Shown piece by piece: positions 37,058 to 45,035 of a stretch of DNA of 48,621 bases. Each line of letters begins with the position of its first letter. The stretch's first letter is position 1. This stretch comes from Alphaproteobacteria bacterium. GTDB taxonomy: Bacteria > Pseudomonadota > Alphaproteobacteria > Rs-D84. Position numbers and translations under genes: made by a program. The stretch spans positions 1-48,621 of the forward strand of contig JAFTTY010000039.1 in assembly GCA_017466525.1 (NCBI GenBank). The letters run 5' to 3'. The notes beneath the pieces are model-generated. The model was given only the letters and a program-made list of their open reading frames with translations, made no database searches and had not been told where the DNA came from.

Positions 37058-37857
37058 ATCCGCGGTCACTAGAATTTTACCATGCCGCGATAAAAAATGC
37101 GTATCCTGATGCAGCGTGTATCAGACAGCCAGAAATCATAGGTATGGTTGCGCCTGTGTTCTTGGCAGATGTCCTAAATCGTACTGTTGTATGTCGTTTC
37201 AGTGCGCCACAGATAATATTTAAAAACAAAATAGTAAGTGATTTGTTTCGGGATTATGATATTCCTGCACCACAGACGCGTGTGCATGCATATGTTGGTT
37301 CTTGGTTCGAAGCCTATGATTATTGTACGGACAAAACGCTGTATGAGCATATGCAGTCCGGCTTGCCAGACGACAAGATTTTTGATGCGTATACAAGTGT
37401 TTTTAAAATACAAGATAAAATTTCTCGAATTCCCACGTACGAATTTTTGCCAAAAGACTTTCGGTATCATGTTCAGATGTTGAACGCAACATCGCCTCGT
37501 CGTGACATGCTTAGCAAACTGTATGCAGATTTTGTATATTCCAGATCTGCGCGTGGTGTGCAACGTTTATTGCATAATGACATACATTCAAAAAATATTT
37601 TGTATTCCCCAGAAACTGGTTGTGCGCGATTGATTGATTTAGATGCTGTATCGCTGTGTAACGAAAATTTTACAATGCTGATGACCGTGCAACGTTATCC
37701 ATTAAAGAATGTGCGTCAATTAATGTCGGCCTATCAAGATATAACAGGGCGCAGTTTGGACATAAATAAAATTTTGTTTGCGTGCAATATGATGCAGGTG
37801 TTACATGTCTTGCGTCATCCTATTAAAGCATGGCAGGAACAAAACCGTCAAAAATGA
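37054..37857 (+). CDS. APH-like small-molecule kinase, copy 2
   Basis: 267 residues from the ATG overlapping the previous stop by 4 bases. It shares the same layout as copy 1: VVCRFSAPQIIFKNK, GIPAP-like DIPAPQ, catalytic HNDIHSKNI near residue 180 and IDLDAVS. Arg replaces the Lys of copy 1 in the VVCRFS strand. The last four codons and the stop lie inside a 43-bp repeat that also forms the terminator of the tRNA-Arg, so the C-terminus was shaped by that duplication. The two copies probably form one functional unit. Confidence 0.72.
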   Translation: MNPRSLEFYHAAIKNAYPDAACIRQPEIIGMVAPVFLADVLNRTVVCRFSAPQIIFKNKIVSDLFRDYDIPAPQTRVHAYVGSWFEAYDYCTDKTLYEHMQSGLPDDKIFDAYTSVFKIQDKISRIPTYEFLPKDFRYHVQMLNATSPRRDMLSKLYADFVYSRSARGVQRLLHNDIHSKNILYSPETGCARLIDLDAVSLCNENFTMLMTVQRYPLKNVRQLMSAYQDITGRSLDINKILFACNMMQVLHVLRHPIKAWQEQNRQK

Positions 37858-37883
37858 CGGTTAAATTTTTGGCGCACCCGGCG
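37841..37883 (-). repeat. Duplicate of tRNA-Arg 3' end plus terminator
   Basis: 43 bp identical to 38005-38047. It holds the terminator hairpin (CCGTCAAAAATGACGG) and the last bases of tRNA-Arg including CCA. It overlaps the end of the second kinase gene. Confidence 0.9.
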
Positions 37884-38004
37884 GATTTGCTTGACATTAT
37901 AATGTCTGTGCGGCATTCGTATACGCTCAAACATCGCGTTGCTTGTTTTCGCGAACTCATTGTCGAACGCGGCGCGTCCAAATCGCGGGTTGCAATACAA
38001 AAAT
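37884..38004 (-). repeat. Short element between tRNA-Arg repeats
   Basis: On the minus strand it contains TTGGACG, then GTTCGACAATGAGT, identical over 14 bases to the units at 20-123 and 208-311. It then has GAATGCCGCACAGAC and a GACATTATAATGTC hairpin before the duplicated tRNA end. No gene of its own; reading frames through it are patchy. Confidence 0.65.
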
Positions 38005-38047
38005 AAAACCGTCAAAAATGACGGTTAAATTTTTGGCGCACCCGGCG
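38005..38047 (-). repeat. tRNA-Arg 3' end plus terminator, original copy
   Basis: The 43-bp repeat partner that contains the true 3' end and terminator of the tRNA-Arg gene. Confidence 0.9.
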
Positions 38048-38110
38048 CGATTCGAACGCGCAATCCCCGCCTTCGGAGGGCGATGCTCTATCCAGTTAAG
38101 CCACGGGTGC
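38034..38110 (-). tRNA. tRNA-Arg (CCG)
   Basis: 77 nt with acceptor GCACCCG/CGGGTGC, discriminator G, encoded CCA, T-loop TTCGAAT and anticodon loop CTCCGAA (anticodon CCG, reads CGG). Confidence 0.93.
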
Positions 38111-38225
38111 GAATGTCTGGTATTATATACGTGTTTTAAGTGATTTGCAAGCGTGCCATTTTATAAGATATTTTTCCTTGTTGTTTTTGTGTTAACTATA
38201 TAAAATATCGGCAAAGGGGTATGGT

Positions 38226-38690
38226 ATGCGTAAAATTTCTGTTTTATTGATAGTGGCACTGGGGTTGTCTGCCTGCAACAGTGTCTATGTAAAGCCAAAT
38301 ACATTGGATACAACTCAGGTCTTCTATGTCGACAGGGGCGGTGCTCAGTTAAAACACGCTATAAAAGAGCAGTTAGAACAGCGTGGTTATAATGTTACGG
38401 TTGGGCACAAACGGTCTAGTATTTCAACTACATACATAACAGCAGAAAGCAATGAATCTGTAATAGATGCTTCGGATGTTGGTCGCGCGCGTTATATAAT
38501 TCAGATTAGTGAGTCTGCGCCAATCCTTAGACCTTTTTGGTGTTCATTGAATGGGTTCTGGTGGTGGCGTTTTAATATGTCTATTGCTGATAATGTGACG
38601 GGACAAGAATTGTTAGGATGGTCTGGTCGTGGTTGTGCAAACAGTTCTGTTCGTAAGTTGAACAAGATTTTAGATAAAATGGAACAGTGA
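38226..38690 (+). CDS. Lipoprotein of unknown function
   Basis: 154 residues. The signal peptide ends in the lipobox LSAC at residues 14-17. The mature part has strands such as TQVFYVDRGGAQL and RYIIQISESAP, similar in style to lipoproteins that measure or bind envelope components, but I cannot assign a family. AAAGGGG precedes the ATG and a TTGTTG-17-TAAAAT promoter is plausible at 38178-38206. Confidence 0.7.
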   Translation: MRKISVLLIVALGLSACNSVYVKPNTLDTTQVFYVDRGGAQLKHAIKEQLEQRGYNVTVGHKRSSISTTYITAESNESVIDASDVGRARYIIQISESAPILRPFWCSLNGFWWWRFNMSIADNVTGQELLGWSGRGCANSSVRKLNKILDKMEQ

Positions 38691-38702
38691 TTTTTATTAC
38701 AC

Positions 38703-38731
38703 TTGAACGGGGGTGTGAATTTTGGTATAAT
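38703..38731 (+). promoter_or_regulatory. Promoter of amidase gene (leaderless)
   Basis: TTGAAC, 17-bp spacer, TATAAT, then 8 bases to the ATG at 38740; no ribosome binding site. Confidence 0.65.
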
Positions 38732-38739
38732 AACCTAAA

Positions 38740-39903
38740 ATGAAAATCAGCAGAAGAAGTCTTTTAAAATTCACAGGATTGGGGGTTTTGGCGGTATCCA
38801 TGTTACCACGCGTGGCGTTTGCGGCACGCAACAGTCTGCGTTCCTTGCGTACGGGGGTTCAGCCTGGTGATAAAACGCGTTTGGTAATTGAAACAGCAAC
38901 CCGCCCGTCATATTCGTTAAGTTATACTGCAACTCAATTAATTGTGAATTTATCAAACACTGCGTCGAATCCCGGGGCGTCCGCATCATTGGCGTCAAAC
39001 GGTCTGGCGAAATCAATTGCCCAGGCACAAAATGGTGATTCTTTGCAGTTGATTGTTGAATTAAAGAAACCAATTGCCCAGATTCCGAAATCGCAAATTA
39101 TGATTCTTGAACCAAATGGCGATAGTGACTATCGTCTGGTGTTGGATTTCGCCGCAGGCAGTGGTGCCAGCCCCACAACATACACTACGTCTTCTGCTGC
39201 GACAACAACAGCAGTGACGGCGTCGCGTAAATACATTGTTGTGGTTGATGCGGGCCACGGGGGCAAGGATCCCGGCTGTATCGGCAAGGGCGGAACCCGT
39301 GAAAAGGATGTTGTGTTGTCCGTTGCAAAAAAATTAAAAAACAAACTGGATGCGAATGGATTTAAGACATATTTGACCCGCAATAATGATACGTATTTAA
39401 AATTGGCGGAACGTGCCGCCATCGCAGAACAACGCAAGGCTGACCTGTTTATATCGTTGCACGCAAACGCAAATCCATCGCGCAAGATGAAGGGTTTTTC
39501 GATTTACACATTATCTGAAAAGGCATCAGACGAAGAGGCAAAAAAACTGGCAGAGGCTGAAAACGCCGCCGATAAAATCGGGGTAGAGGGCTTTACACAG
39601 TTCGAAGAAAACATTCGTATTGCCCTGTCTTCATTGCAACAACATGCCGTCGCAGAAATGTCCGAAGAATATGCAAATGGTTGCGCAAAGTCGTTTAAGC
39701 GTGCAGACATTGAACAGCAGCCTGGTCCCGATGTTAGACATGCGCCATTTGCTGTGTTGCGTTCAACGGTTCCGGGTGCACTATTAGAATTGGGGCATTT
39801 GTCTAATGCATCCGAAGAAAAGTTATTAAAGTCAGGCAAACACCAGGACAAACTTGTAAATGCAATTGTCCGTTCTGTTAAGAATTATAATTTCGAAGTT
39901 TAA
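38740..39903 (+). CDS. amiC: N-acetylmuramoyl-L-alanine amidase, AmiC-like
   Basis: 387 residues. The Tat signal SRRSLLKFTG leads a hydrophobic stretch ending AFA. An AMIN domain (about 30-135) targets the septum. After a Thr/Ser-rich linker comes the zinc amidase domain: VVDAGHGGKDPG (His ligand), EKDVVLSVAKKLK (Glu), SLHANA (His) and a final ALLELGHLSNASEE. It cleaves the amide between MurNAc and the stem peptide during cell separation. Tat export agrees with E. coli AmiA and AmiC. The gene appears leaderless. Confidence 0.9.
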   Translation: MKISRRSLLKFTGLGVLAVSMLPRVAFAARNSLRSLRTGVQPGDKTRLVIETATRPSYSLSYTATQLIVNLSNTASNPGASASLASNGLAKSIAQAQNGDSLQLIVELKKPIAQIPKSQIMILEPNGDSDYRLVLDFAAGSGASPTTYTTSSAATTTAVTASRKYIVVVDAGHGGKDPGCIGKGGTREKDVVLSVAKKLKNKLDANGFKTYLTRNNDTYLKLAERAAIAEQRKADLFISLHANANPSRKMKGFSIYTLSEKASDEEAKKLAEAENAADKIGVEGFTQFEENIRIALSSLQQHAVAEMSEEYANGCAKSFKRADIEQQPGPDVRHAPFAVLRSTVPGALLELGHLSNASEEKLLKSGKHQDKLVNAIVRSVKNYNFEV

Positions 39904-39904
39904 T

Positions 39905-39938
39905 AATAAAAAATCCCCATTGCGGGGGGTTTATTTTT
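39905..39938. terminator. Terminator between amidase and hypothetical gene
   Basis: AATCCCC/GGGGGGTT hairpin with A and T runs, usable from both sides. Confidence 0.7.
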
Positions 39939-40467
39939 CGCGTTCGCGCACATGTTCTCGCTCTCGTTCATACTCGCCTCTTGTGTGCATTTTAGATGTA
40001 TTACGTGTTTCTGGCGTTTGTACTGGATGTATTGGTGTGCCAGAATCAAAATCAATCACTTTTTGTCGCAGAATACGTGTTGCTTCGTTTATCTTTGTAT
40101 TAGCATTATTTAGCCATTGCTCATATTCTTCAATAGGACATTTGATTAAGTCGTCTGCGTTACGTGACGCGATAATTTGAATGTGCCATTTTGCGCGATG
40201 TTCAAATACGGCATTCCGCATAAAGGTTGTTGCAGGATTATTTTGTGGAATTTCGAAAATCATATCGCGCAGTGTGTCCAGCGCATTTTGCCATGCGTCG
40301 CGCAAAACGCCGCCTGCCAACCAGTTACGCAGCGACAGTCCTGAAAATAACAGGTCAATTGCATTTCGTATTTGGGTCTTATCACGTTCAGTCAACTGAT
40401 GACTTAGAAAACTATCAACTGTCTGACCGCTAAGTATCGCCATTGTTTTTTCAAATTCTAATGCCAT
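39931..40467 (-). CDS. Hypothetical protein with Arg/Glu tail
   Basis: 178 residues from the ATG at 40467, which has AAGGTGAAGG in front. Mostly helical, with an N-terminal part MALEFEKTMAIL and a highly charged repetitive end (EYEREREHVREREK) encoded by a CGCGTTCGCG-rich stretch. No known family, signal peptide or membrane segment. It is cytoplasmic by appearance and monocistronic. Confidence 0.65.
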   Translation of the reverse strand: MALEFEKTMAILSGQTVDSFLSHQLTERDKTQIRNAIDLLFSGLSLRNWLAGGVLRDAWQNALDTLRDMIFEIPQNNPATTFMRNAVFEHRAKWHIQIIASRNADDLIKCPIEEYEQWLNNANTKINEATRILRQKVIDFDSGTPIHPVQTPETRNTSKMHTRGEYEREREHVREREK

Positions 40468-40593
40468 GCCTTCACCTTTGTATCTTATGACACACACCGA
40501 AATAAATATAAATACAAAATATTAATTTTCAAGAGTACAGCATCAGCGCAAGCAGGTGGCGGCGATGAATCTCTTCTCGCCACCAGGGTAAAA

Positions 40594-40622
40594 CCAAAAC
40601 CGCCCATTCGGGCGGTTTGTGA
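40594..40622 (-). terminator. tRNA-Ser(CGA) terminator
   Basis: AACCGCCC/GGGCGGTT hairpin downstream of the tRNA on the minus strand. A second inverted repeat (GGTGGCG/CGCCACC, about 40554-40583) lies beyond it; the rest of 40498-40593 shows nothing clear. Confidence 0.7.
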
Positions 40623-40633
40623 TTTTAAATTCC

Positions 40634-40724
40634 TGGCGGAGACGAAGGGATTTGAACCCTTGATACGGGGTTGCCGTATACACGATTTCGAGTCGCGCGC
40701 ATTCAACCGCTCTGCCACGTCTCC
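40634..40724 (-). tRNA. tRNA-Ser (CGA)
   Basis: 91 nt with a long variable arm, acceptor GGAGACG/CGTCTCC, discriminator G, encoded CCA and anticodon loop CTCGAAA (anticodon CGA). Its 3' end CTTCGTCTCCGCCA is the sequence copied in the units at 20-123 and 208-311. Confidence 0.93.
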
Positions 40725-40773
40725 GGTGTGGGGTATTATAATTGCACTGGGATTATTTTGCAAGACCAAATAT

Positions 40774-40801
40774 TTGACATTTTTATCGTCATTGATAAAC
40801 T
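40774..40801 (+). promoter_or_regulatory. Promoter of alkyltransferase-like gene (leaderless)
   Basis: TTGACA, 16-bp spacer, TAAACT, then 7 bases to the ATG at 40809; no ribosome binding site. Confidence 0.5.
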
Positions 40802-40808
40802 AATAATC

Positions 40809-41153
40809 ATGGAAAAAACATTCAATGAAAAAGTCTATGATGTTGTCGCGCGTATCCCATCGGGACGCGTTGCAACGTTTGGTCAAATTGCACAAATGAT
40901 TGGGCGACCACGCTGTGCGCGTTTTGTTGGCTATGCGTCAAATAACAAGGCGTCATGGCACCTGCCGTGGCATCGGGTTGTGTTCAAAGATGGCAGTCTA
41001 TGTTGTGGTTTTGCTGCCGAACAGTATCGCGCCCTGCGTGCCGAAGGTGTCAAATTTGACAAAGAAAAAAAGGTTGTTATGTCTGATTTTCAGTGGAACC
41101 CTGAACGCGACGGCGTGCCAATGGACATACGTGACTTTCCGCTGGTATTTTAA
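40809..41153 (+). CDS. Alkyltransferase-like (ATL) DNA repair protein
   Basis: 114 residues of the MGMT DNA-binding domain: VVARIPSGRVATFGQIA (helix-turn-helix), ARFVGYASNN with the Arg finger, and PWHRVV. The active-site motif PCHRV of O6-alkylguanine methyltransferases has Trp in place of Cys, so it cannot take up alkyl groups. It fits the ATL group, which binds O6-alkylguanine and hands it to nucleotide excision repair. The ATG at 40809 is chosen over longer frames that run through the tRNA-Ser gene. Confidence 0.88.
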   Translation: MEKTFNEKVYDVVARIPSGRVATFGQIAQMIGRPRCARFVGYASNNKASWHLPWHRVVFKDGSLCCGFAAEQYRALRAEGVKFDKEKKVVMSDFQWNPERDGVPMDIRDFPLVF

Positions 41154-41185
41154 ACCAATAACAGACAAAGTTGTCCGCCCCGGGG

Positions 41186-41896
41186 TTACTTTTTGTCACC
41201 GTGTTTTTTGCATATTTTTTCATAAATATCTCTTTCGGCTAATTCTTTGTATCTCAGGAACCATGGGCTGACGTTCCCGTGTTTACGCATTGCGCTGTTC
41301 GTTATCGGTGCAGGCGTTAAAACATCGTCGCCCGGTTCCCAATTAACAGGCAATCCAACACCAAATGCATCGCTGGTTTGCAGACCTATAATCATACGTC
41401 TAATTTCCCACAGGTTTCGTCCCAATACGGATGGATAATAAAGTATTGCGCGTATGATGCCTTTGGGGTCGATGATGAAAACAGCACGCACTGCGGATGT
41501 GTTTGACGAATTTTCGTGTATCATTCCATACAGTTTTGCAACCTGCATATTCATATCATCGATTAATGGAAATGTAATGGTTGCACCATTATACATTTTT
41601 GATATCGAATCAAACCACGCCAGATGCGACGACAATGTCCCAACAGACAACCCAAGTAATTTCGTGTTAATTTCTTCAAAGTATTTTAAATCGTTCTGAA
41701 ATGCGATAAATTCCGTCGTGCAAACAGGCGTAAAATCAGACGGGTGCGAAAACAGCACAACCCATTTGCCCGCAAAATCATCTGGGAATGTTACGATGCC
41801 GTCTGTTGTGCTGGCCACAAAACTGGGGGCGCGATCGCCGATTAATGGCATAGAAAATTGTTCAGAACAGTCACACAGGTCTAAGATGTCGTCCAT
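41186..41896 (-). CDS. Peroxiredoxin, Prx6/archaeal type
   Basis: 236 residues from the ATG at 41896 with AAAGGAG upstream. The peroxidatic Cys lies in SDFTPVCTTEF near residue 50. The Arg of the active site is in SAVRAVFIIDPKGIIRA, and the long C-terminal domain (LPVNWEPGDDVLTPAP) is typical of the 1-Cys/archaeal 2-Cys group. It reduces peroxides, in line with the rubrerythrin nearby. Two further Cys near the N-terminus (LCDC) and one near the C-terminus (ICKKHG) could act in resolution. Confidence 0.9.
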   Translation of the reverse strand: MDDILDLCDCSEQFSMPLIGDRAPSFVASTTDGIVTFPDDFAGKWVVLFSHPSDFTPVCTTEFIAFQNDLKYFEEINTKLLGLSVGTLSSHLAWFDSISKMYNGATITFPLIDDMNMQVAKLYGMIHENSSNTSAVRAVFIIDPKGIIRAILYYPSVLGRNLWEIRRMIIGLQTSDAFGVGLPVNWEPGDDVLTPAPITNSAMRKHGNVSPWFLRYKELAERDIYEKICKKHGDKK

Positions 41897-42044
41897 AAAA
41901 AACTCCTTTTTTGTCATATTAAAGGCTATCATTTTTCTGGTTTTTCTGGCACAGGAACGTATTCTGAACACATAAAAAACTTTATTCTTGATAAAATGTG
42001 CTAAGATATGAATAATAAAGGGCAAGAATAAAGGATATAAAAAC

Positions 42045-42323
42045 ATGAAACGATCAGACATAGTACGTTCTATTCAGGTTAAATTTAAACACATGCGCGC
42101 ATCTGATGCTGCGGCGATTTTAGACACGGTTTCAGATCATATGATTGAATCTGTTGCCAATGGTGACAGAATTGAAATTCGTGGCTTTGGTACTTTTCAG
42201 CCACGCGCCCGCGCAACCAAGATTGGTTATAATCCTTGCACTGGTCTGCCAATGCCGTTGCCGGCCAGCACGACCATATTGTTTAAGCCCAGTCGTGAAT
42301 TAACAAAAAAGATGAATGGATAA
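42045..42323 (+). CDS. IHF/HU-family DNA-binding protein
   Basis: 92 residues with the family core RIEIRGFGTFQPRARATKIG and NPCTGLPM, the DNA-embracing arm with its Pro. The start MKRSDIVRSIQVKF resembles IHF beta, but LPASTTILFKPSREL is diverged, so alpha, beta or HU cannot be fixed. It bends DNA. AAAGGA precedes the ATG, and the accDA fusion gene starts 5 bases downstream. Confidence 0.85.
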   Translation: MKRSDIVRSIQVKFKHMRASDAAAILDTVSDHMIESVANGDRIEIRGFGTFQPRARATKIGYNPCTGLPMPLPASTTILFKPSRELTKKMNG

Positions 42324-42328
42324 TAAAA

Positions 42329-44074
42329 ATGTTATTTGGTAAAAAATCCGGTATAAAAAACCGCAATCGTGAACGTTATGAACGCGTTCGTCGCCTGCTG
42401 TGGATTAAGTGCGAGGCATGCGGTCGCCTTGTTTATTACAAAGATTACAAAGAAAATAAATATATTTGCCCGAACTGTGGTCGTGCGTTTATTATGACGC
42501 CAAAACAGCGTTTCGATTTACTGTTTGATGACAATACATGGGAACGCCTGACACCACCAACAATATCGGATGATCCGCTGGAATTTACAGATCGTGTGTC
42601 GTATGCCGATAGATTGGCTGACGCACGTTCTGAAACAGGTTCTTATGACGCAATCACAACCGCAGACGGCACAATTGGTGGCGTTCCATCAACTGTTTGT
42701 GTATTAAATGGCCTGTTTATGATGGGGTCAATGGGACGTGCCGCCGGCGATGCGATTGTTGCTGCAATGGAACACGCAATTGCAGAACGTCGTCCATTTA
42801 TTATGGTGACGTCCAGTGGTGGCGCCCGTATGCAAGAAAATATTTTATCGTTGATGCAGATGGCACGCACAACGGTTGCTGTGAACAAATTGCACGAGAA
42901 CGGAATACCATATATCGTGTTGTTAACTGACCCAACATTTGGTGGTGTAACTGCATCCTTTGCGATGTTGGGTGATATTCATATCGCTGAAAAGGGTGCG
43001 CGAATTGGATTCGCGGGCCGTCGTGTTATTGAACAAAATATTCGTGAAAAATTACCATCAAAATTCCAGACGGCGGACTATTTATATGAACATGGTATGG
43101 TTGATATGGTTGTCGCACGTGGTGATTTGCATGATGCCATTGCGCGAATTTTGCATGTCTTAACCAAACAAGAATGCGAACCAAAGACAATCAAGACAAT
43201 AACGCCACCACATGATGCGTCAAAGAAAATACGTGGCATGGGTGAAAACGAGGCCTATGACAAAGTTTTATTGGCGCGCAATGAAAACCGTCCGCATTTC
43301 TTGGATTATATTGACGGCATTGTTGATGAATGGACATATTTGGCCGGCGACAGATTATTTGCCGAAGATGCCGCCATGGGTTCTGGTATTGGATATTGGC
43401 GCGGAATCCCGGCTGTAATTATTGGTCAAGAACAGGGACGCACAATTGAAACACGTCAAAAACATCGCTTTGGTATGGCAAATCCAGACGGCTATCGCAA
43501 GGCGCAACGTATGATGCGTCTGGCAGAAAAGTTTAATTTGCCACTGATATCGTTATTTGATACCGCCGGCGCATTCGCAGGCCGCGAAGGCGAAGAACGT
43601 GGTCAGTCCCAGGCTGTTGCATCATCTATCTCGGTTGGTCTGTCTATCAAGACGCCATATGTCGCCGTTAACGTGGGGCAGGGTGGTTCTGGCGGCGCCA
43701 TCGCGATTGGTACGGGCGACCGTGTCTTGATGATGGAAAACGCAATTTATTCGGTTATTGCGCCAGAATCTTGTGCCAGTATTTTATGGAAAGATAATAA
43801 GTTTAAGGCAACTGCCGCCCAGGCAATGAAGTTGACTGCGCGTGATATGGCGAATCTGAATGTTATCGATGAAATTATACCGGAACCGGCCGGTGGGGCG
43901 CATACAGATTGGCAAACGACAATGGAATTGTTGGCAAATGCTGTGGCAAAACAGATTACAGAATTGCAGCAAATTCCGGCAAATGAATTGCCGGCCCGTC
44001 GTGCTGAAAAGTATATCGCAATGACGCGCGATGTCGAAATATATCAGCCTGACCACGTCAGTGACGAACATTAA
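42329..44074 (+). CDS. accDA: Acetyl-CoA carboxylase carboxyltransferase, AccD-AccA fusion
   Basis: 581 residues joining both carboxyltransferase subunits. Residues ~1-290 are AccD-like, with a zinc finger (CEAC...CPNC at about 28-50), MGSMGRAAGDAI and TSSGGARMQE. Residues ~300-581 are AccA-like (IIGQEQGR, HRFGMANPDGYRKA, LFDTAGAFAGREGEERGQSQA, VNVGQGGSGGAIAIG). AccD and AccA are normally separate and total over 620 residues; the AccA N-terminal coil is shortened here. The enzyme carboxylates acetyl-CoA to malonyl-CoA for fatty acid synthesis. No frameshift or stop separates the halves. Confidence 0.92.
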   Translation: MLFGKKSGIKNRNRERYERVRRLLWIKCEACGRLVYYKDYKENKYICPNCGRAFIMTPKQRFDLLFDDNTWERLTPPTISDDPLEFTDRVSYADRLADARSETGSYDAITTADGTIGGVPSTVCVLNGLFMMGSMGRAAGDAIVAAMEHAIAERRPFIMVTSSGGARMQENILSLMQMARTTVAVNKLHENGIPYIVLLTDPTFGGVTASFAMLGDIHIAEKGARIGFAGRRVIEQNIREKLPSKFQTADYLYEHGMVDMVVARGDLHDAIARILHVLTKQECEPKTIKTITPPHDASKKIRGMGENEAYDKVLLARNENRPHFLDYIDGIVDEWTYLAGDRLFAEDAAMGSGIGYWRGIPAVIIGQEQGRTIETRQKHRFGMANPDGYRKAQRMMRLAEKFNLPLISLFDTAGAFAGREGEERGQSQAVASSISVGLSIKTPYVAVNVGQGGSGGAIAIGTGDRVLMMENAIYSVIAPESCASILWKDNKFKATAAQAMKLTARDMANLNVIDEIIPEPAGGAHTDWQTTMELLANAVAKQITELQQIPANELPARRAEKYIAMTRDVEIYQPDHVSDEH

Positions 44075-44106
44075 AAAAAATCCCCACAAATGGGGATTTT
44101 ATTTTT
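44072..44106. terminator. Terminator between accDA and hypothetical gene
   Basis: AATCCCCA/TGGGGATT hairpin with A and T runs on both sides. Confidence 0.85.
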
Positions 44107-44623
44107 GTGCTGTGCGTTTTATTCTTGCAATATATCGTACCATATTGTGATTTGGATAGCGCGCAATAATTTCGTCTTGGTTTTGTGCAATTTCTTTGCA
44201 TGCGTCTTGGGCAACTTGTTTGATGTTTGTGTGACGTACAATTTCAATCTGGTTCGCGCCACATTGCCACAGTTCTGTTCCATCAGGTGTCTGATTCTTA
44301 TAAATGGTCCCGATTGGCTTAATTTCCAGAAATGTTATTGTTGGGTTGTCATAGTCGATAAAATTATAAACTTCCCAATACCACAACAGCATATCAACCG
44401 CATTATCACAAAAATGAAACACAGGCTCTGGTGCGCGTACGCCAAATCCGCCGAAATAATTTTTTCGTGGAATTGCAGTAAATTGACGCCCAGGGGTATA
44501 CTCTGCGGTGCTTTTTATGTTGAACGAAATGCTTAACCCATCGGGCGAGCTATCAGCTGGCCAAACCATTTTATACGATTTGGCAGCATATATTTCTTCA
44601 AAATCAGTATTTTTTTCATTCAT
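44099..44623 (-). CDS. Hypothetical protein, probably leaderless
   Basis: 174 residues from the ATG at 44623. Mixed alpha/beta, rich in aromatic residues (YWEVYNFIDYDNPTITFLE), without signal peptide or membrane segment; I do not recognise the family. An ATG at 44644 in frame is possible, but the promoter TTGACG-16-TATATT ends only 9 bases before the chosen start. No Shine-Dalgarno sequence precedes either. Confidence 0.6.
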   Translation of the reverse strand: MNEKNTDFEEIYAAKSYKMVWPADSSPDGLSISFNIKSTAEYTPGRQFTAIPRKNYFGGFGVRAPEPVFHFCDNAVDMLLWYWEVYNFIDYDNPTITFLEIKPIGTIYKNQTPDGTELWQCGANQIEIVRHTNIKQVAQDACKEIAQNQDEIIARYPNHNMVRYIARIKRTAQK

Positions 44624-44632
44624 GATGTTTTT

Positions 44633-44660
44633 AATATAATACAATAATACAATTCGTCAA
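44633..44660 (-). promoter_or_regulatory. Promoter of the hypothetical gene at 44099-44623
   Basis: Minus strand TTGACG, 16-bp spacer, TATATT, then 9 bases to the ATG. Confidence 0.55.
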
Positions 44661-44682
44661 CCGCAAAAGCAAAAAATTAAAT

Positions 44683-44727
44683 CCCGCCGATTTGGCGGGT
44701 GAATTTTCTGGCGGAGCGTATAGGACT
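44683..44727 (-). repeat. Duplicate of tRNA-Ser(GCT) 3' end plus terminator
   Basis: 45 bp identical to 44860-44904: the terminator hairpin CCCGCC/GGCGGG and the tRNA 3' end through CCA, discriminator, acceptor and start of the T-arm. Confidence 0.9.
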
Positions 44728-44859
44728 GTACTCCCCATCCCCTTACGGGGTGGGGATGCCCCTATCCACTCGTAACGATTTGTGCGCGTTTCACTTCCCA
44801 AATCTACTTCGTATCGAACCTTTTACGGTTCTCGTCCAACGTCCGCAGACATAAAATTA
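44728..44859 (-). repeat. Short element between tRNA-Ser repeats
   Basis: On the minus strand: TTGGACG, hairpin GAACC/GGTTC, GGTTCGATACGAAGTAG (compare GGTTCGACAATGAGTAG in the window-start units), and a long hairpin CATCCCC/GGGGATG before the duplicated tRNA end. The same order of parts as the elements at 1-311 and 37884-38004. Confidence 0.6.
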
Positions 44860-44904
44860 CCCGCCGATTTGGCGGGTGAATTTTCTGGCGGAGCGTATAG
44901 GACT
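44860..44904 (-). repeat. tRNA-Ser(GCT) 3' end plus terminator, original copy
   Basis: The 45-bp repeat partner belonging to the complete tRNA-Ser gene. Confidence 0.9.
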
Positions 44905-44973
44905 CGAACCTATGGACCAAAAATTTCGGTCACAGATTAGCAATCTGCTGCATTACCACTCTGCCAACGCTCC
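44886..44973 (-). tRNA. tRNA-Ser (GCT)
   Basis: 88 nt with a long variable arm, acceptor GGAGCGT/ACGCTCC, discriminator G, encoded CCA, T-loop TTCGAGT and anticodon loop TTGCTAA (anticodon GCT). Confidence 0.93.
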
Positions 44974-45035
44974 GTGCGAGGGTTATTATATATAAACAGA
45001 AAATTAAATGCAAGCAAGAAAATCTAAAAAACGCC

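Noticed and set aside
37943-38143. 66-codon frame across tRNA-Arg
   Set aside because: It reads through repeats and the antisense of the tRNA; such frames are typical artefacts.
40485-40769. Minus-strand 94-codon frame over tRNA-Ser(CGA)
   Set aside because: It contains the whole tRNA and its terminator and has no protein-like features.
41966-42010. Promoter for the IHF/HU gene (TTGATA and TAAGAT)
   Set aside because: Spacing is only 8 bp, too short for a sigma-70 promoter.
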